DNA of 64,000 nucleotides from Paenibacillus sp. FSL R5-0623 (GCF_037974265.1 NZ_CP150233.1:4030001-4094000); one strand, 5' to 3'. Positions 33,801 through 42,151 are shown, numbered from the stretch's first letter. Notes: a model not told the origin generated them from the letters alone. Program-made: numbers and translations.

Positions 33801-34280
33801 TAGTAGCGCATCAACGCCTCCCTCTATTAAAGCAAGCGCTTGCTCCAAATAACTGTCGATAAGTTCCTGGAACGTTACGCCCCCAGTTACAGACAGTGTT
33901 TTGGTTGTTGGTCCCATCGCTCCTACCACATAACGTGGAGATTCCGGTGTAGAGAAACGATCAACCGCAGCTTTCGCAATTCTGGCTGCTTCCAGGTTGA
34001 TCTCACGTGCCCGATCCTGAATATCGTACTCAGCAAGCACAACGGATGTAGCACCAAATGTATTGGTTTCAATTAAATCGGCTCCGGCCTCCAGATATTC
34101 TTCATGAATGCGCTGGATCAGCTCTGGACGAGTAAGCACTAACATTTCATTACATCCATCCAAATCTTCGCCGCCAAAATCTTCGCCAGTCAAATCAACT
34201 TGTTGAATCATGGTCCCCATTGCACCGTCGAGGATTAATATTCGTTGTTTTAATGCATCGTGTAGACTAATCTTATCCAA
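30840..34280 (-). CDS. metH: Cobalamin-dependent methionine synthase
   Basis: This enzyme transfers methyl from methyl-THF to homocysteine via cobalamin. It is about 1146 residues with all modules: homocysteine/zinc domain (about 10-325, zinc Cys in GLNCATG and GGCCGTTP), pterin domain (about 340-610), cobalamin cap and B12-binding domain (about 640-880, axial motif DVHDIGKN), and the C-terminal reactivation domain (about 920-1146, with GVRVSFGYPACPD-like SAM site). I prefer TTG 34280, five bases after GGGGGTGA, to the GTG at 34289 that overlaps this site. No SAM or cobalamin riboswitch is visible upstream. Confidence 0.95.
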   Translation of the reverse strand: MDKISLHDALKQRILILDGAMGTMIQQVDLTGEDFGGEDLDGCNEMLVLTRPELIQRIHEEYLEAGADLIETNTFGATSVVLAEYDIQDRAREINLEAARIAKAAVDRFSTPESPRYVVGAMGPTTKTLSVTGGVTFQELIDSYLEQALALIEGGVDALLLETSQDTLNVKAGSIGIQQAFEQSGVTLPLMISGTIEPMGTTLAGQNIESFYISLEHLNPISVGLNCATGPEFMRDHIRSLSGMASVAVSCYPNAGLPDENGNYHESPDSLAQKIGAFAEQGWLNIAGGCCGTTPAHIRAMRDTLAQYPPREMNGTHPPALSGIEPIYIEQDNRPYMVGERTNVLGSRKFKRLIVEGKYEEASEIARAQVKNGAHIVDVCVQDPDREESEDMVKFLELVVKKVKVPLMIDTTDASVIDLALQYSQGKAIINSINLEDGEEKFELITPLLHKYGGAVVVGTIDERGQAISREDKLDVAKRSYDLLVNKYGLKPEDLIFDTLVFPVGTGDEQYIGSAKETIEGIRVIKEAMPECHTILGISNISFGLPEAGREVLNSVFLYECTKAGLDYAIVNTEKLERYASIPEEERRLSEELLYNTNDETLAAFVAAFRNKKVEKKEKISNLSLEERLASYVVEGSKEGLLPDLEQALAKYTALQVINGPLMRGMEEVGRLFNNNELIVAEVLQSAEVMKASVAYLEQFMEKNETSVKGKIILATVKGDVHDIGKNLVEIILSNNGYQIINLGIKVPPERIIEAYREEKVDAIGLSGLLVKSAQQMILTAQDLRTAGIDVPIMVGGAALTRKFTKNRIRPEYNGMVVYAKDAMDGLDLANKLMNPVSREVMQLEMEAEKEADASSAVAVQALPELTRVERSDIAVDHPVLVPPDLERHTMRNYPLSHILPYVNMQMLLGHHLGLRGSVEQLLASGDKKATDLKAVVDDIMHEAVRDGIIQAHAMYRFFPAQSSGNSVIIYDPEDTSNILHTFTFPRQKVEPFLCLSDFLKPVESGQMDYVGFMVVTAGHGVRELSTAWKDQGDYLRSHALQSVALEVAEGLAERVHHMMRDIWGFPDSAQMTMKQRHGARYQGIRVSFGYPACPDLEDQGPLFKLLQPEDIGVELTEGFMMEPEASVSAMVFSHPQAKYFNVEKA

Positions 34281-34397
34281 TATCTTCACCCCCGCAAAAC
34301 GTTAAATCTTAGTTTAACAGAAACTAACTTAATGTGAAAGATCGGGTTTGGTCCCGAAAGATGGCGGGTTTGCACGAATATGAACGGAATTTGAGAA

Positions 34398-34426
34398 TCG
34401 ACAAAAACAAAGCAATCCGATATAAT
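34398..34426 (+). promoter_or_regulatory. Promoter of mtnD
   Basis: TCGACA (34398-34403), 17 bases, then a perfect TATAAT (34421-34426), 33 bases before the mtnD start. Confidence 0.7.
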
Positions 34427-34459
34427 TCAATTAAACCAAGTGGAAAAGAGGGAAAGAAC

Positions 34460-35005
34460 ATGGCTGAAATTGTTATCCGAAATACGAACGAACGCATCAC
34501 TGGTGACGAAAATGTTCGAAATTTCTTGAACAAATACGAAGTATTATATGAGAAGTGGGACGCATCCAAACTGAACACTGATCTGCAAAATAACTTTGGA
34601 TTAACTGATGAACAGAAAACCGAGGTTTTGGAAACTTACGATTATGAAATCAGAGATTTGGCTGCACGTCGCGGATACCAGATCTGGGATGTCATCACGC
34701 TGTCCGAACAAACACCAGATATCGAAGAAAAGCTGGCCAAGTTCGAAGAGATCCACACCCACGCTGAAGATGAGATTCGTGCGATTGTCGCTGGTAAAGG
34801 AATCTTTGTTATCAAAGCTACAGATGATGTCGGCTACTTTAATGTAGAACTGTCTCCTGGAGACGTTATCTCTGTACCTGAGAATACACCGCACTTCTTC
34901 ACCTTAATGGAGAACAAACAAATTATTGCTGTACGTCTGTTCATCGAAAAAGATGGCTGGATTGCAGATCCATACCCTGATCCTACTTTTATCAAACAAG
35001 CCTAA
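34460..35005 (+). CDS. mtnD: Acireductone dioxygenase (methionine salvage)
   Basis: This cupin-fold metalloenzyme of 181 residues oxidises acireductone near the end of methionine salvage. Metal ligands lie in EIHTHAEDEIR and NTPHFFTL, and GKGIFVIKA and the SPGDVISVPE beta strand match the family. ATG 34460 is preceded by GAGGGAAAG. It is transcribed divergently from metH and alone, without other mtn genes in the window. Confidence 0.9.
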   Translation: MAEIVIRNTNERITGDENVRNFLNKYEVLYEKWDASKLNTDLQNNFGLTDEQKTEVLETYDYEIRDLAARRGYQIWDVITLSEQTPDIEEKLAKFEEIHTHAEDEIRAIVAGKGIFVIKATDDVGYFNVELSPGDVISVPENTPHFFTLMENKQIIAVRLFIEKDGWIADPYPDPTFIKQA

Positions 35006-35030
35006 CACTCTCGTGTTACAACTTGCTTAA

Positions 35031-35064
35031 CCAAAACCCCTGTTCAATTGAACAGGGGTTTTGG
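35031..35064 (+). terminator. Terminator of mtnD
   Basis: A perfect 34-base palindrome with arms of 17 bases (CCAAAACCCCTGTTCAA and its complement). It carries AAAA and TTTT near its ends and can work in both directions. Confidence 0.75.
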
Positions 35065-35101
35065 CATATGCATATGGAGAGTATTATATAACATCGGTGC
35101 A

Positions 35102-35776
35102 TTATATAAAATAATGCGGGTATTTCGCTTTTATCGATTCTTGTTCAATAACAACTAGTCTAAGATGAGCTTCCATCACCTGCACAGCTTGCTCGGTCTG
35201 ACGCTCTGTGATAAGACGATAAATCTCTTTGTGCTGGGAGATGATGACCTCCAGGTTGGAGTCCTCCGCTAGACGCAATAAACGCAACCGATTAAACGGA
35301 ATATTCAGCTGTTGCAACATTTTCCATGTTCTCAGCTTACCCGTGCCCTGGAACAAAATCTGATGAAACTCTTCATCCAATTCAAAAAGCCGATAGAAAT
35401 TGTTTTTTCCTATACAGACTTCCTGCATTGCAATGTTGGTTTCAAGTCGAAATCTGAACTCTTCAGGAAAAGAAACACAAGCCAAAGTCACGATTTCCTT
35501 CTCCATCTTCTCCCGCATAAACCTGCCTTCTTCCACATGCTCCAGATTAATATGAGAGACAATCGTTCCACTCTGGGGAATAATGTCCAGCAGTTCTTCT
35601 TCAGCAAGCTTCATGAATGCTTCTCTAACGGGTGTTCTGCTCACCTGCAGTTCATCTGCAATCTCTTTCTCTGAAATCTTGGTACCCGGCTTAAGTTCCA
35701 GGTGAAGGATTCGTTCTTTTAACAGGTTATATGAATATGCCCGGGTCGAGCCTCTAATTTTTTGATTAAGTGACAT
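35102..35776 (-). CDS. GntR-family (FadR subgroup) transcriptional regulator
   Basis: This 224-residue regulator has an N-terminal winged HTH (about 10-75: ISEKEIADELQVSRTPVREAF) and an all-helical FCD effector domain (about 85-215) with the metal-binding pattern His-x-n-His (EFHQILF, ISQHKEIYRL, MEAHLRLV). FadR-type proteins respond to organic acids or sugar derivatives. It lies 102 bases downstream of the solute-binding protein gene, suggesting it controls that transporter. A 38-base inverted repeat (35822-35859) in its upstream gap is a candidate operator. Confidence 0.85.
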   Translation of the reverse strand: MSLNQKIRGSTRAYSYNLLKERILHLELKPGTKISEKEIADELQVSRTPVREAFMKLAEEELLDIIPQSGTIVSHINLEHVEEGRFMREKMEKEIVTLACVSFPEEFRFRLETNIAMQEVCIGKNNFYRLFELDEEFHQILFQGTGKLRTWKMLQQLNIPFNRLRLLRLAEDSNLEVIISQHKEIYRLITERQTEQAVQVMEAHLRLVVIEQESIKAKYPHYFI

Positions 35777-35821
35777 GCCTAGACCTCTTTCTATCAGCCG
35801 TATTCATTCATCTTAGCACAA

Positions 35822-35859
35822 ATTACCGTTCCACTTATATATCGGTGTGAAACGGTAAT
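35822..35859. repeat. Inverted repeat upstream of the GntR gene
   Basis: Arms ATTACCGTT (35822-35830) and AACGGTAAT (35851-35859) are perfect, with a further CAC/GTG pair inside. No T-tract follows, so an operator is as likely as a weak terminator of the upstream gene. Confidence 0.5.
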
Positions 35860-35878
35860 CTGGCCAGCATCAACTATA

Positions 35879-37513
35879 TTATTGCTTGTTTTCTTTGTAG
35901 GCTTTGTACGTATCATTTGCCAGCTTCAGATAATTAGATAACCCTTGACTCTCCAGCTCTTTGGCAAATGTATCGAATTCAGACAAGTCCCGCTCACCCA
36001 AGATAAATTTAAGTGTATTTTGATCCGAATAGTCTTTCAGTGGTGTACTCAGAAGTGTCACCCGTTCACGGTCCTCTGAAGAGTAAGGAATCGGTGGTTC
36101 TGCCGGAATCACTTCCTTGGTATCCTTCATGTCTTGCTGGAATTTCAACTCTTCTTCACTAAACATGGATTGCAACAAATCTGTGGTACCCCCGTAGGCA
36201 AATACACCACCAGAGAAGCCATAGTCAATACGCAAGTCTTTAGTGCCTTTTGGATTCAAGCCATTGTAGTTCACGTCTTCTACCAATTTACGTTTTCCGC
36301 CCTCTTTGGTAAATGTTTCACCTTCAACGCCCCATTTGGCAAACTCTTGACCCTCATCACTGTAGTATAACCAATCCACAAATTGCATAATGGCTTTGAA
36401 GTTTTCGCTTTTTTGAATTTTCCCGGAGATCATGACACCGTTTTCAAGTCTGGAGCCGGACATTAATTGCCCTTTTGGTCCACCAGGTACTGTAATCTTC
36501 GCAACAGAGTATTTACCTTCTCCCAGCGTTTTGTTCATATCGTTTCGGTGCAGCACCACCGTTTGGGAATTACCATTAATCATGAATGATTTGCCGGATA
36601 CAAATTTCTGTACAGCCTGATCATCATCCTGTGTAAAACTCTCCTTATCGAGCAATCCTTCGGATACCAACTTGTTAAAGTACGTTAGCATCTCTTTGTA
36701 TTCTGGTGTTGTAGCCGTGTATACAAATTCATCCTGATCTTCCTTATACGTCAATCCGTTACCAAACCCCCATCCAGCCTTGGTTCCAAAACCGGTAGCA
36801 GCGATGTTCAACGTGCTATTGAATTGGAAGCGATCCGAAAACGGAATGGAATCCGGATAAATCTCTTTCAGTTTCTTTGCTGCATCATACAATTCGTCCC
36901 AAGTGGTTGGGATGGCGATGTTATTTTCTTCAAAAACATCCGTTCTTACGAGTAGTGTGTAATCTGGCCATACTTCTTCATGCAGACCCGGGAGTACATA
37001 GTATTTCCCATCTTCCTGTCGAAGTCCTTCGAGTTCATCTTCCAATCCCCATTTTTCCACTTTATCCTTGAAGTTTGGCATCAAATCAATATAATCGCTG
37101 ATTGGCAGAATCGCACCGGATGACACAAATGCAGACTCTTCACCAGGATACGTTTTGGGAATAACCAGTGGTGCATCACCGGAGCTAATCAACAGAGATC
37201 TCTTCTGGGAGTAATCACTCATCGGTACAATCGTTGGCTCAAGCGTAACACCCGTCAGTTCGGTAATTTTATTAAAAAGTAACCAGTCTTTTTTATATGG
37301 ATAACTAGGTTGATCACTATAGAGTATGGAGAGATTAAAAGGCTCAGTTGCCTTGAATGTATCCCCTACATTGTACGTCTCCATCGCTGCCTTGGTTTGA
37401 ACTTCAGTGACGTCACCTCCAGCTCCGGTACCGCTGCTACATGCTGCCAGAACAACAGTCATCATTGTTGCCAACACCATTTTACCAACAAACTTACGTG
37501 GCTTTTGATTCAT
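35879..37513 (-). CDS. Extracellular solute-binding lipoprotein of an ABC importer
   Basis: This 544-residue substrate-capture lipoprotein has a signal peptide with lipobox VLAAC (lipidated Cys25), then SSGTGAGG and a large bilobed domain. Length and sequence resemble the LplA/YtcQ family of Paenibacillus, which take up oligosaccharides or uronic-acid polymers. The substrate is not readable. It is third of the three transport genes, 48 bases after the second permease. Confidence 0.9.
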   Translation of the reverse strand: MNQKPRKFVGKMVLATMMTVVLAACSSGTGAGGDVTEVQTKAAMETYNVGDTFKATEPFNLSILYSDQPSYPYKKDWLLFNKITELTGVTLEPTIVPMSDYSQKRSLLISSGDAPLVIPKTYPGEESAFVSSGAILPISDYIDLMPNFKDKVEKWGLEDELEGLRQEDGKYYVLPGLHEEVWPDYTLLVRTDVFEENNIAIPTTWDELYDAAKKLKEIYPDSIPFSDRFQFNSTLNIAATGFGTKAGWGFGNGLTYKEDQDEFVYTATTPEYKEMLTYFNKLVSEGLLDKESFTQDDDQAVQKFVSGKSFMINGNSQTVVLHRNDMNKTLGEGKYSVAKITVPGGPKGQLMSGSRLENGVMISGKIQKSENFKAIMQFVDWLYYSDEGQEFAKWGVEGETFTKEGGKRKLVEDVNYNGLNPKGTKDLRIDYGFSGGVFAYGGTTDLLQSMFSEEELKFQQDMKDTKEVIPAEPPIPYSSEDRERVTLLSTPLKDYSDQNTLKFILGERDLSEFDTFAKELESQGLSNYLKLANDTYKAYKENKQ

Positions 37514-37560
37514 TTAGGTTATCCCCCTGAATTTGGTTTAGGTATTCTAGCTTCTACGTA

Positions 37561-38433
37561 TTACTGTTTAACAGACCCTAACATGATACCGGTTACAAAG
37601 TATCTTTGGACAAATGGATAGATGGTGAGTATCGGCAAGATGGTTAATACCATCGTTACAGACTTAATATTGGCAGCAATCTGTGTCAGGTTATCAGCTG
37701 AGGTTGCACCGGCAGATGCCCCGCTTGTCGCTCCTGCAATCATATTGCGCAAATAAATGGTGACCGGGAACAGTTCTTTTTTGTCCAAATACAGAAAGGC
37801 TGGGAACCAGGAATTCCAATGACCTACTGCGTAGAACAGCACCATGGTTGCCATAACTGCTTTACTAAGCGGCAATATAATGCGTAACAAGATCCCGTAG
37901 GTGTTCAAACCGTCAATGGAGGCAGCTTCCTCCAGTTCTTCAGGCATATTTTCAAAAAATGACTTCATGATCAGCATGTTGTATATGCTAATTGCGCCAG
38001 GAACAACAAGTGCCCACATGGTGTTGTTGAACCCAAGGGAATTAATCAACACATAGTTTGGAATCAATCCACCACTGAAGAACATGGTAAATACGGCGAA
38101 CATCGTCAGAAACTTGCGACCCATCAACCTCTTTTTGGACAGGGCATATGCGAAAATAGTCGTCATAAACATGGAGATTAACGTACCTACTACGGTGTAG
38201 ATAATCGTATTTTTATAATTGGTCCAGAACATGCTGTCACGTGAGATAGTCTTGTATGTCTCCACATTGAATCCTCTTGGGAACAAACTAACCTTACCCG
38301 AATTAATATAGGACTCACTACTGAAGGATTGTGCCACGACATTTAAGAATGGATAGAGCGTTATAAATACCACGAACAGCAGAAAGATGACATTGAATAC
38401 TTTAAATACCTTGTAAGATCTGGATTCCTGCAT
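37561..38433 (-). CDS. Carbohydrate ABC transporter permease (LplC/YtcP-like)
   Basis: This 290-residue inner-membrane permease has six hydrophobic segments and the EAA loop ELEEAASIDGLNTYGILLRIILP facing the ATPase. It pairs with the permease encoded directly upstream, 12 bases away. Members of this group use the shared ATPase MsmX. Confidence 0.9.
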   Translation of the reverse strand: MQESRSYKVFKVFNVIFLLFVVFITLYPFLNVVAQSFSSESYINSGKVSLFPRGFNVETYKTISRDSMFWTNYKNTIIYTVVGTLISMFMTTIFAYALSKKRLMGRKFLTMFAVFTMFFSGGLIPNYVLINSLGFNNTMWALVVPGAISIYNMLIMKSFFENMPEELEEAASIDGLNTYGILLRIILPLSKAVMATMVLFYAVGHWNSWFPAFLYLDKKELFPVTIYLRNMIAGATSGASAGATSADNLTQIAANIKSVTMVLTILPILTIYPFVQRYFVTGIMLGSVKQ

Positions 38434-38445
38434 GGTGCTCCTCCT

Positions 38446-39408
38446 TTACCATAAGCTTCTTTGTGTCAGTCTGCGTGAAATGGCATTTACGGAGAACACC
38501 AGAATCAGACCGATCAGCGATTCGAACAAGCCAATTGCGGTAGCATAACTGAAGTTACTGGATTCCAGTCCAACCCGATACAGGTAAGTGGAGATCACAT
38601 CAGATGTCTCGTAGATCAGTGGATTGTACAAGAGTAAGATTTTTTCAAATCCAACAGCCAGGAAATTACCCATGTTCAAAATCAATAACGTCACAATCGT
38701 TGGCAAGATCCCTGGTAACGTTACATGAATCGTTTGCTTCCACCGATTGGCACCATCGATACGTGCAGCTTCATACAAGGAATCATCAATGGTTGTCAGT
38801 GCAGCCAGATACAGAATTGCCCCCCAACCCATACCCTGCCATACCTCAGAAGTGATATAGATTGTTCTGAACCATTCAGCCCGCTGCATAAAAGGAATAT
38901 TGTCTCCGGTGAAGAAAGCCACCAGTCCATTAATGGAACCATTCACTGCTGTCAGCTGCAGGATCATACCCGCAACGATAACGATGGACAGAAAATGAGG
39001 CAGATATGACGCGGTCTGTACAAACTTTTTGAATCGTTTACTCTTCACTTCGTTAAGCATCAAGGCAAAAATGATTGGAACCGGGAATGTAAAGAGCAAT
39101 GCAAGTCCGCCCAACATCAGCGTATTACCGAATACTCTCCAGAAGGTAGGGTCCTCAATGAACATTTTGAAGTACCTTAACCCAACCCACGTTTCTCCAA
39201 ATATACTTCCCCCGGGAACAAAACGTCTGAACGCAATCACATTACCAATCATCGGCCCATATTTAAAAATAAGGAGATAAATGATGGGAAGGATTAATAG
39301 TGAATACAGCTGCCAGTCTTTGCGGAACAAAGTTGCTGCCGTTCGTAATCTGCTCTCTTTACGTAAAGATGTCATGGTTAACGTTGTTTTAGCGGTTTCC
39401 GACTCCAT
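38446..39408 (-). CDS. Carbohydrate ABC transporter permease (LplB/YtpT-like)
   Basis: This 320-residue permease has an N-terminal cytoplasmic tail, six membrane segments and the EAA loop DDSLYEAARIDGANRWKQ. It leads the transporter operon. No ATPase gene is adjacent, so the importer most likely borrows the MsmX-type ATPase encoded elsewhere. The upstream region holds two cre-like sites. Confidence 0.9.
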   Translation of the reverse strand: MESETAKTTLTMTSLRKESRLRTAATLFRKDWQLYSLLILPIIYLLIFKYGPMIGNVIAFRRFVPGGSIFGETWVGLRYFKMFIEDPTFWRVFGNTLMLGGLALLFTFPVPIIFALMLNEVKSKRFKKFVQTASYLPHFLSIVIVAGMILQLTAVNGSINGLVAFFTGDNIPFMQRAEWFRTIYITSEVWQGMGWGAILYLAALTTIDDSLYEAARIDGANRWKQTIHVTLPGILPTIVTLLILNMGNFLAVGFEKILLLYNPLIYETSDVISTYLYRVGLESSNFSYATAIGLFESLIGLILVFSVNAISRRLTQRSLW

Positions 39409-39536
39409 GTGTTTTCACTCCGATCCAGGACTTGATAAGTAAGAGTAATTCATGTACAATTCCCATCGTTTCTCCTCTTGTAGAAGACAACAACTCCTTT
39501 AACTTCACCTCCACTACCAAATAGATAATTGCTAAA

Positions 39537-39550
39537 TGTAAGCGATATCA
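39537..39550 (+). promoter_or_regulatory. cre-like site 1 (CcpA)
   Basis: TGTAAGCGATATCA matches the CcpA consensus TGWAARCGYTWNCW at all but one position. It lies about 130 bases before the permease start. Confidence 0.5.
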
Positions 39551-39654
39551 ATTTGATGTATTATGTAGGATCACACAATCCAAGGTGCTTCACATCATTA
39601 ATTAGCACTTACTAAGTGGTGTGATTGCCAAATCGGAAGAAGATACTCTAAAAT

Positions 39655-39668
39655 ATTAAGCGCTTACA
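39655..39668 (-). promoter_or_regulatory. cre-like site 2 (CcpA)
   Basis: TGTAAGCGCTTAAT on the minus strand matches the CcpA consensus with one mismatch and has the central CGCTT core intact. Confidence 0.5.
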
Positions 39669-39870
39669 ATCGATCGAAAATAATAAGCAATAACTCCCTG
39701 CTTCCATTTAATGAAGTAAGTCAAAAAGAAATTGCTTTAGGACAATCTAAATACTAGTCATACTAGTATGTTAGTTATATTCTAATCCAGCTTCCCCCTA
39801 ATTTCAATAACTTTTAGAAAAATAAATGAAGATCTCATTTAACAAGGTAATTTACTCAATAAGCTCAAAT

Positions 39871-39927
39871 AAAAAACATTGGTAACTTCAAGAACGACAT
39901 CATCGTTCATTGAAGCTTCCAATGTTT
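39871..39927 (-). terminator. Terminator of the HAD gene at 40 kb
   Basis: On the minus strand AAACATTGG pairs with CCAATGTTT, with inner TTCAA and GAACGA/TCGTTC pairs, followed by TTTTTTATTT. Confidence 0.8.
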
Positions 39928-39962
39928 CAGGGTGCTGAGGAAAGATGTTATAACTGATCTGC

Positions 39963-40754
39963 TTAGAAATTAGCAATAAGCTGATTTAATTCCGATAAAT
40001 GTGTTATTTCATGGTCTGGCGCATACGTTTCGTTGTTGGTCTTATGCTCACGGTTAATCCATACGGATTGGATCCCAGATGATAAAGCACCACGAATATC
40101 AGTCGTTAACTTGTCTCCAACCATCATGCTCTCTTCGGGTTTAACACCCAGTTTACTCAAAGCATGTTCAAATATCGACGGATCTGGTTTTCCTTTTCCG
40201 AAGTTACCCGAGATAATAATCTCATCAAAGAAAGGAGTCAATTCAGGTACACCATCCAACTTTTCTTGTTGCAAAGCAGGACAACCGTTTGTTAACAATA
40301 ACAGTTTGTACTTTCCTTGTAACTGACGCAAGGTATCCATCGTTTCTTCGTACACATGAGGTCTGGATCTCCGTTCTACTCCAAACTGCGCAGCAAGTTG
40401 TTCAGCAAGATCTTCCCGATCTATACCCAACTTCAACAAGCCACGACGCCAAGATTCTTTACGGTAAACTGGAGCAAGCTGTTCCAACTGACGGAACTCA
40501 GGCTGATCCCCACCAGTAAAGTTAGCCCAAAGGCCTTCAAACGGATTGATTCCAATCATTTTGGTAAAAGGAAAGGTTTCATATGATTCATACAGTCCAC
40601 GTGCCTCATTACGAACAGCTTCTTCAAGTTCTTCTGGTTTTACCCCAGTCTCTTGCGCTGCGATTAGACAAGTCTCATGAAAAGCTTCTCGAACACTACG
40701 CTCATCCCATAATAAAGTATCATCTAGGTCGAACAAAATCGCTTTTAACGCCAT
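39963..40754 (-). CDS. HAD-family hydrolase (YsaA-like)
   Basis: This 263-residue HAD phosphatase has motif I LFDLDDTLLWDE, motif II LLLTNGCP, Lys in GKGKPDPSIF and motif IV MMVGDKLTTDIRGA, with a helical cap. The substrate is unknown. I take the ATG giving MALKAILFDLDDTLL; another ATG three codons upstream is closer to the GGGG ribosome binding site and cannot be excluded. Confidence 0.83.
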   Translation of the reverse strand: MALKAILFDLDDTLLWDERSVREAFHETCLIAAQETGVKPEELEEAVRNEARGLYESYETFPFTKMIGINPFEGLWANFTGGDQPEFRQLEQLAPVYRKESWRRGLLKLGIDREDLAEQLAAQFGVERRSRPHVYEETMDTLRQLQGKYKLLLLTNGCPALQQEKLDGVPELTPFFDEIIISGNFGKGKPDPSIFEHALSKLGVKPEESMMVGDKLTTDIRGALSSGIQSVWINREHKTNNETYAPDHEITHLSELNQLIANF

Positions 40755-40782
40755 TCCGATCATCTACCCCTTTATGCAATAA

Positions 40783-41292
40783 TTACTTTTCGACGGTTTC
40801 CACGGTGATCTGGTGTGCTTTTGCAAACTTCAGCAAACGTTCTGCAATCGCATCTGTATCGTAACGGTTCAATAACTTGGTAAACACCCATCTTTTCCCG
40901 CGGCTGTTATGTTCGATAACAACTGTACCTGGTTCAATTCTGAATTTGACAATATCGTCAACCCCAATTGAACGTTCACGATTACCCTTCGTCGTTATAA
41001 TCCGATTACTGCTAATTTTGATGTATGGACGACGAAGCATGAAGATGACTGCCAAAAATACGTAAAGCAGCATCGTCACCCAGTCCCAGGTTGTCATGGG
41101 AGCTTGCACAAGGAACGTGCTCATAAACAGATACAAAAAGGCGAGGCCAATCAAAAATATAGGGAACAAAAGGCTGCGTCCTTTAAAGACTTCTTCACCT
41201 GGTGTACCTGTGATTGGTTGACCACTTTTTTTGCGTTGCTGATTTAACTGCTTGGAATTTTTCTTAACCGTTCTCTCGAACGAACGCGACAT
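40783..41292 (-). CDS. Small membrane protein with C-terminal PH-like region
   Basis: This 169-residue protein has a basic N-terminus (about 1-45), two adjacent hydrophobic segments (about 46-65 and 72-92) and a cytoplasmic tail that resembles a bacterial PH-like domain (YIKISSNRIITTKGN...FRIEPGTVVIEHN). I do not recognise a named family. AAGGGGG precedes ATG 41292 by six bases. It may be co-transcribed with the HAD gene 28 bases downstream. Confidence 0.75.
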   Translation of the reverse strand: MSRSFERTVKKNSKQLNQQRKKSGQPITGTPGEEVFKGRSLLFPIFLIGLAFLYLFMSTFLVQAPMTTWDWVTMLLYVFLAVIFMLRRPYIKISSNRIITTKGNRERSIGVDDIVKFRIEPGTVVIEHNSRGKRWVFTKLLNRYDTDAIAERLLKFAKAHQITVETVEK

Positions 41293-41382
41293 GAGAATCC
41301 CCCTTATGTGTCTTTGTATCGGCTTACATAATTGCAAACCGACATTTCCCCCTATAAATTGCACACTCAAAATAACAGGAAG

Positions 41383-41415
41383 AAACCTAAATATCATAAT
41401 GATATCATTAGGTTT
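41383..41415 (-). terminator. Hairpin after the DUF896 gene
   Basis: AAACCTAA (41383-41390) and TTAGGTTT (41408-41415) flank further A/T pairs just past the stop codon. The following T-tract is broken, so it is a weak terminator candidate. Confidence 0.4.
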
Positions 41416-41417
41416 CG

Positions 41418-41627
41418 TTAGTGTTTGAGTTTGCCTTGGTGGCCTTTGTCATTCTCATCATCAACAATCTCAATGGTATCCAGTTGTTGTCTGAAATTAC
41501 TGCGAATATTGCTCAAATAAATCTCTCTTAGCTCGGCACGTTCAGCAAGTTCTTCCTCCGACAATCCAGTGGACTTTTGCTTACGAGCCAATTCGTTAAT
41601 GCGTGCTACCAGACTATCTATATCCAA
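41418..41627 (-). CDS. DUF896 (YnzC-like) protein
   Basis: This 69-residue cytoplasmic protein of the DUF896 family carries the diagnostic ARINELARKQKSTGLSEEE and LREIYLSNIRSNFRQQL. Bacillus YnzC lies in the lexA-yneA-yneB-ynzC cluster, as here, but its function is unknown. The start is TTG 41627 with TGGAGGGG about six bases upstream. The yneB recombinase gene that separates yneA and ynzC in Bacillus is absent. Confidence 0.85.
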   Translation of the reverse strand: MDIDSLVARINELARKQKSTGLSEEELAERAELREIYLSNIRSNFRQQLDTIEIVDDENDKGHQGKLKH

Positions 41628-41722
41628 GCTTGTCCCCTCCAAAAATACAAAGTCATATTAACTTTGCCATTATAAAGGCTGCTTGTCAAGCTGACACGCG
41701 CTAACACTCATTGATGTGCATT

Positions 41723-42100
41723 TTATTCTGCAAATTGCGGTAGAGCTAGTACTTGTCCCACTTGGATGGAAGTCGTATGAAGTTGATTCACTTTCTTAAT
41801 TGCTTCTATATAAATACGTGTGTCCATATTCGTCGGTTTATGTTCCAAAGAAATACTCCATAATGTTTCCCCTTGTGAAACGGCTATCTTTCCTCCAGGG
41901 AGAACATCATTCTCATTGCCAGCAAATACAGTTAAAACAGTGCTGCATCCAATAAATATAATCAAAGAGGTAATGGCTACCTTTAACATCCATGAAGAAA
42001 TCTTGAAACGCGCTAAAACCTTCTTGTAGTTCCCTATGTTAGACTTCACCAGTTCCGAATTCATCGGTTCATAAATGCTTTGATAAGTAGAATATCTCAT
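41723..42100 (-). CDS. yneA: Cell division suppressor YneA
   Basis: This SOS-induced inhibitor of septation is 125 residues long. It has a cytoplasmic start, one membrane helix (about 38-58, VAITSLIIFIGCSTVLTVFA) and an extracellular LysM domain (about 70-122: VSQGETLWSIS...IQVGQVLALP). The divergent lexA gene and LexA-like boxes upstream agree with the Bacillus locus. GGAGG lies about 10 bases before the ATG. Exact orthology is inferred from position and topology, because YneA sequences diverge quickly. Confidence 0.85.
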   Translation of the reverse strand: MRYSTYQSIYEPMNSELVKSNIGNYKKVLARFKISSWMLKVAITSLIIFIGCSTVLTVFAGNENDVLPGGKIAVSQGETLWSISLEHKPTNMDTRIYIEAIKKVNQLHTTSIQVGQVLALPQFAE

Positions 42101-42151
42101 TAAATACCCGCCTCCAAACGTTTGTTCCTATCTGTTGGAATCAATATAACA

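Larger units (their letters stand above)
39409..39962. other. Intergenic control region upstream of the ABC importer
   Basis: No convincing reading frame is present in these 554 A/T-rich bases. They hold two cre-like sites (39537-39550 and 39655-39668), a perfect palindrome CATACTAGTATG (39759-39770) preceded by a direct copy of ATACTAGT, and the HAD-gene terminator at 39871-39927. A promoter for the permease operon should be here but no clear sigma-A pair stands out. Confidence 0.6.

Noticed and set aside
34281..34459. SAM (S-box) or cobalamin riboswitch upstream of metH
   Set aside because: The interval is too short for a cobalamin aptamer plus promoter, and no S-box core or terminator is seen.
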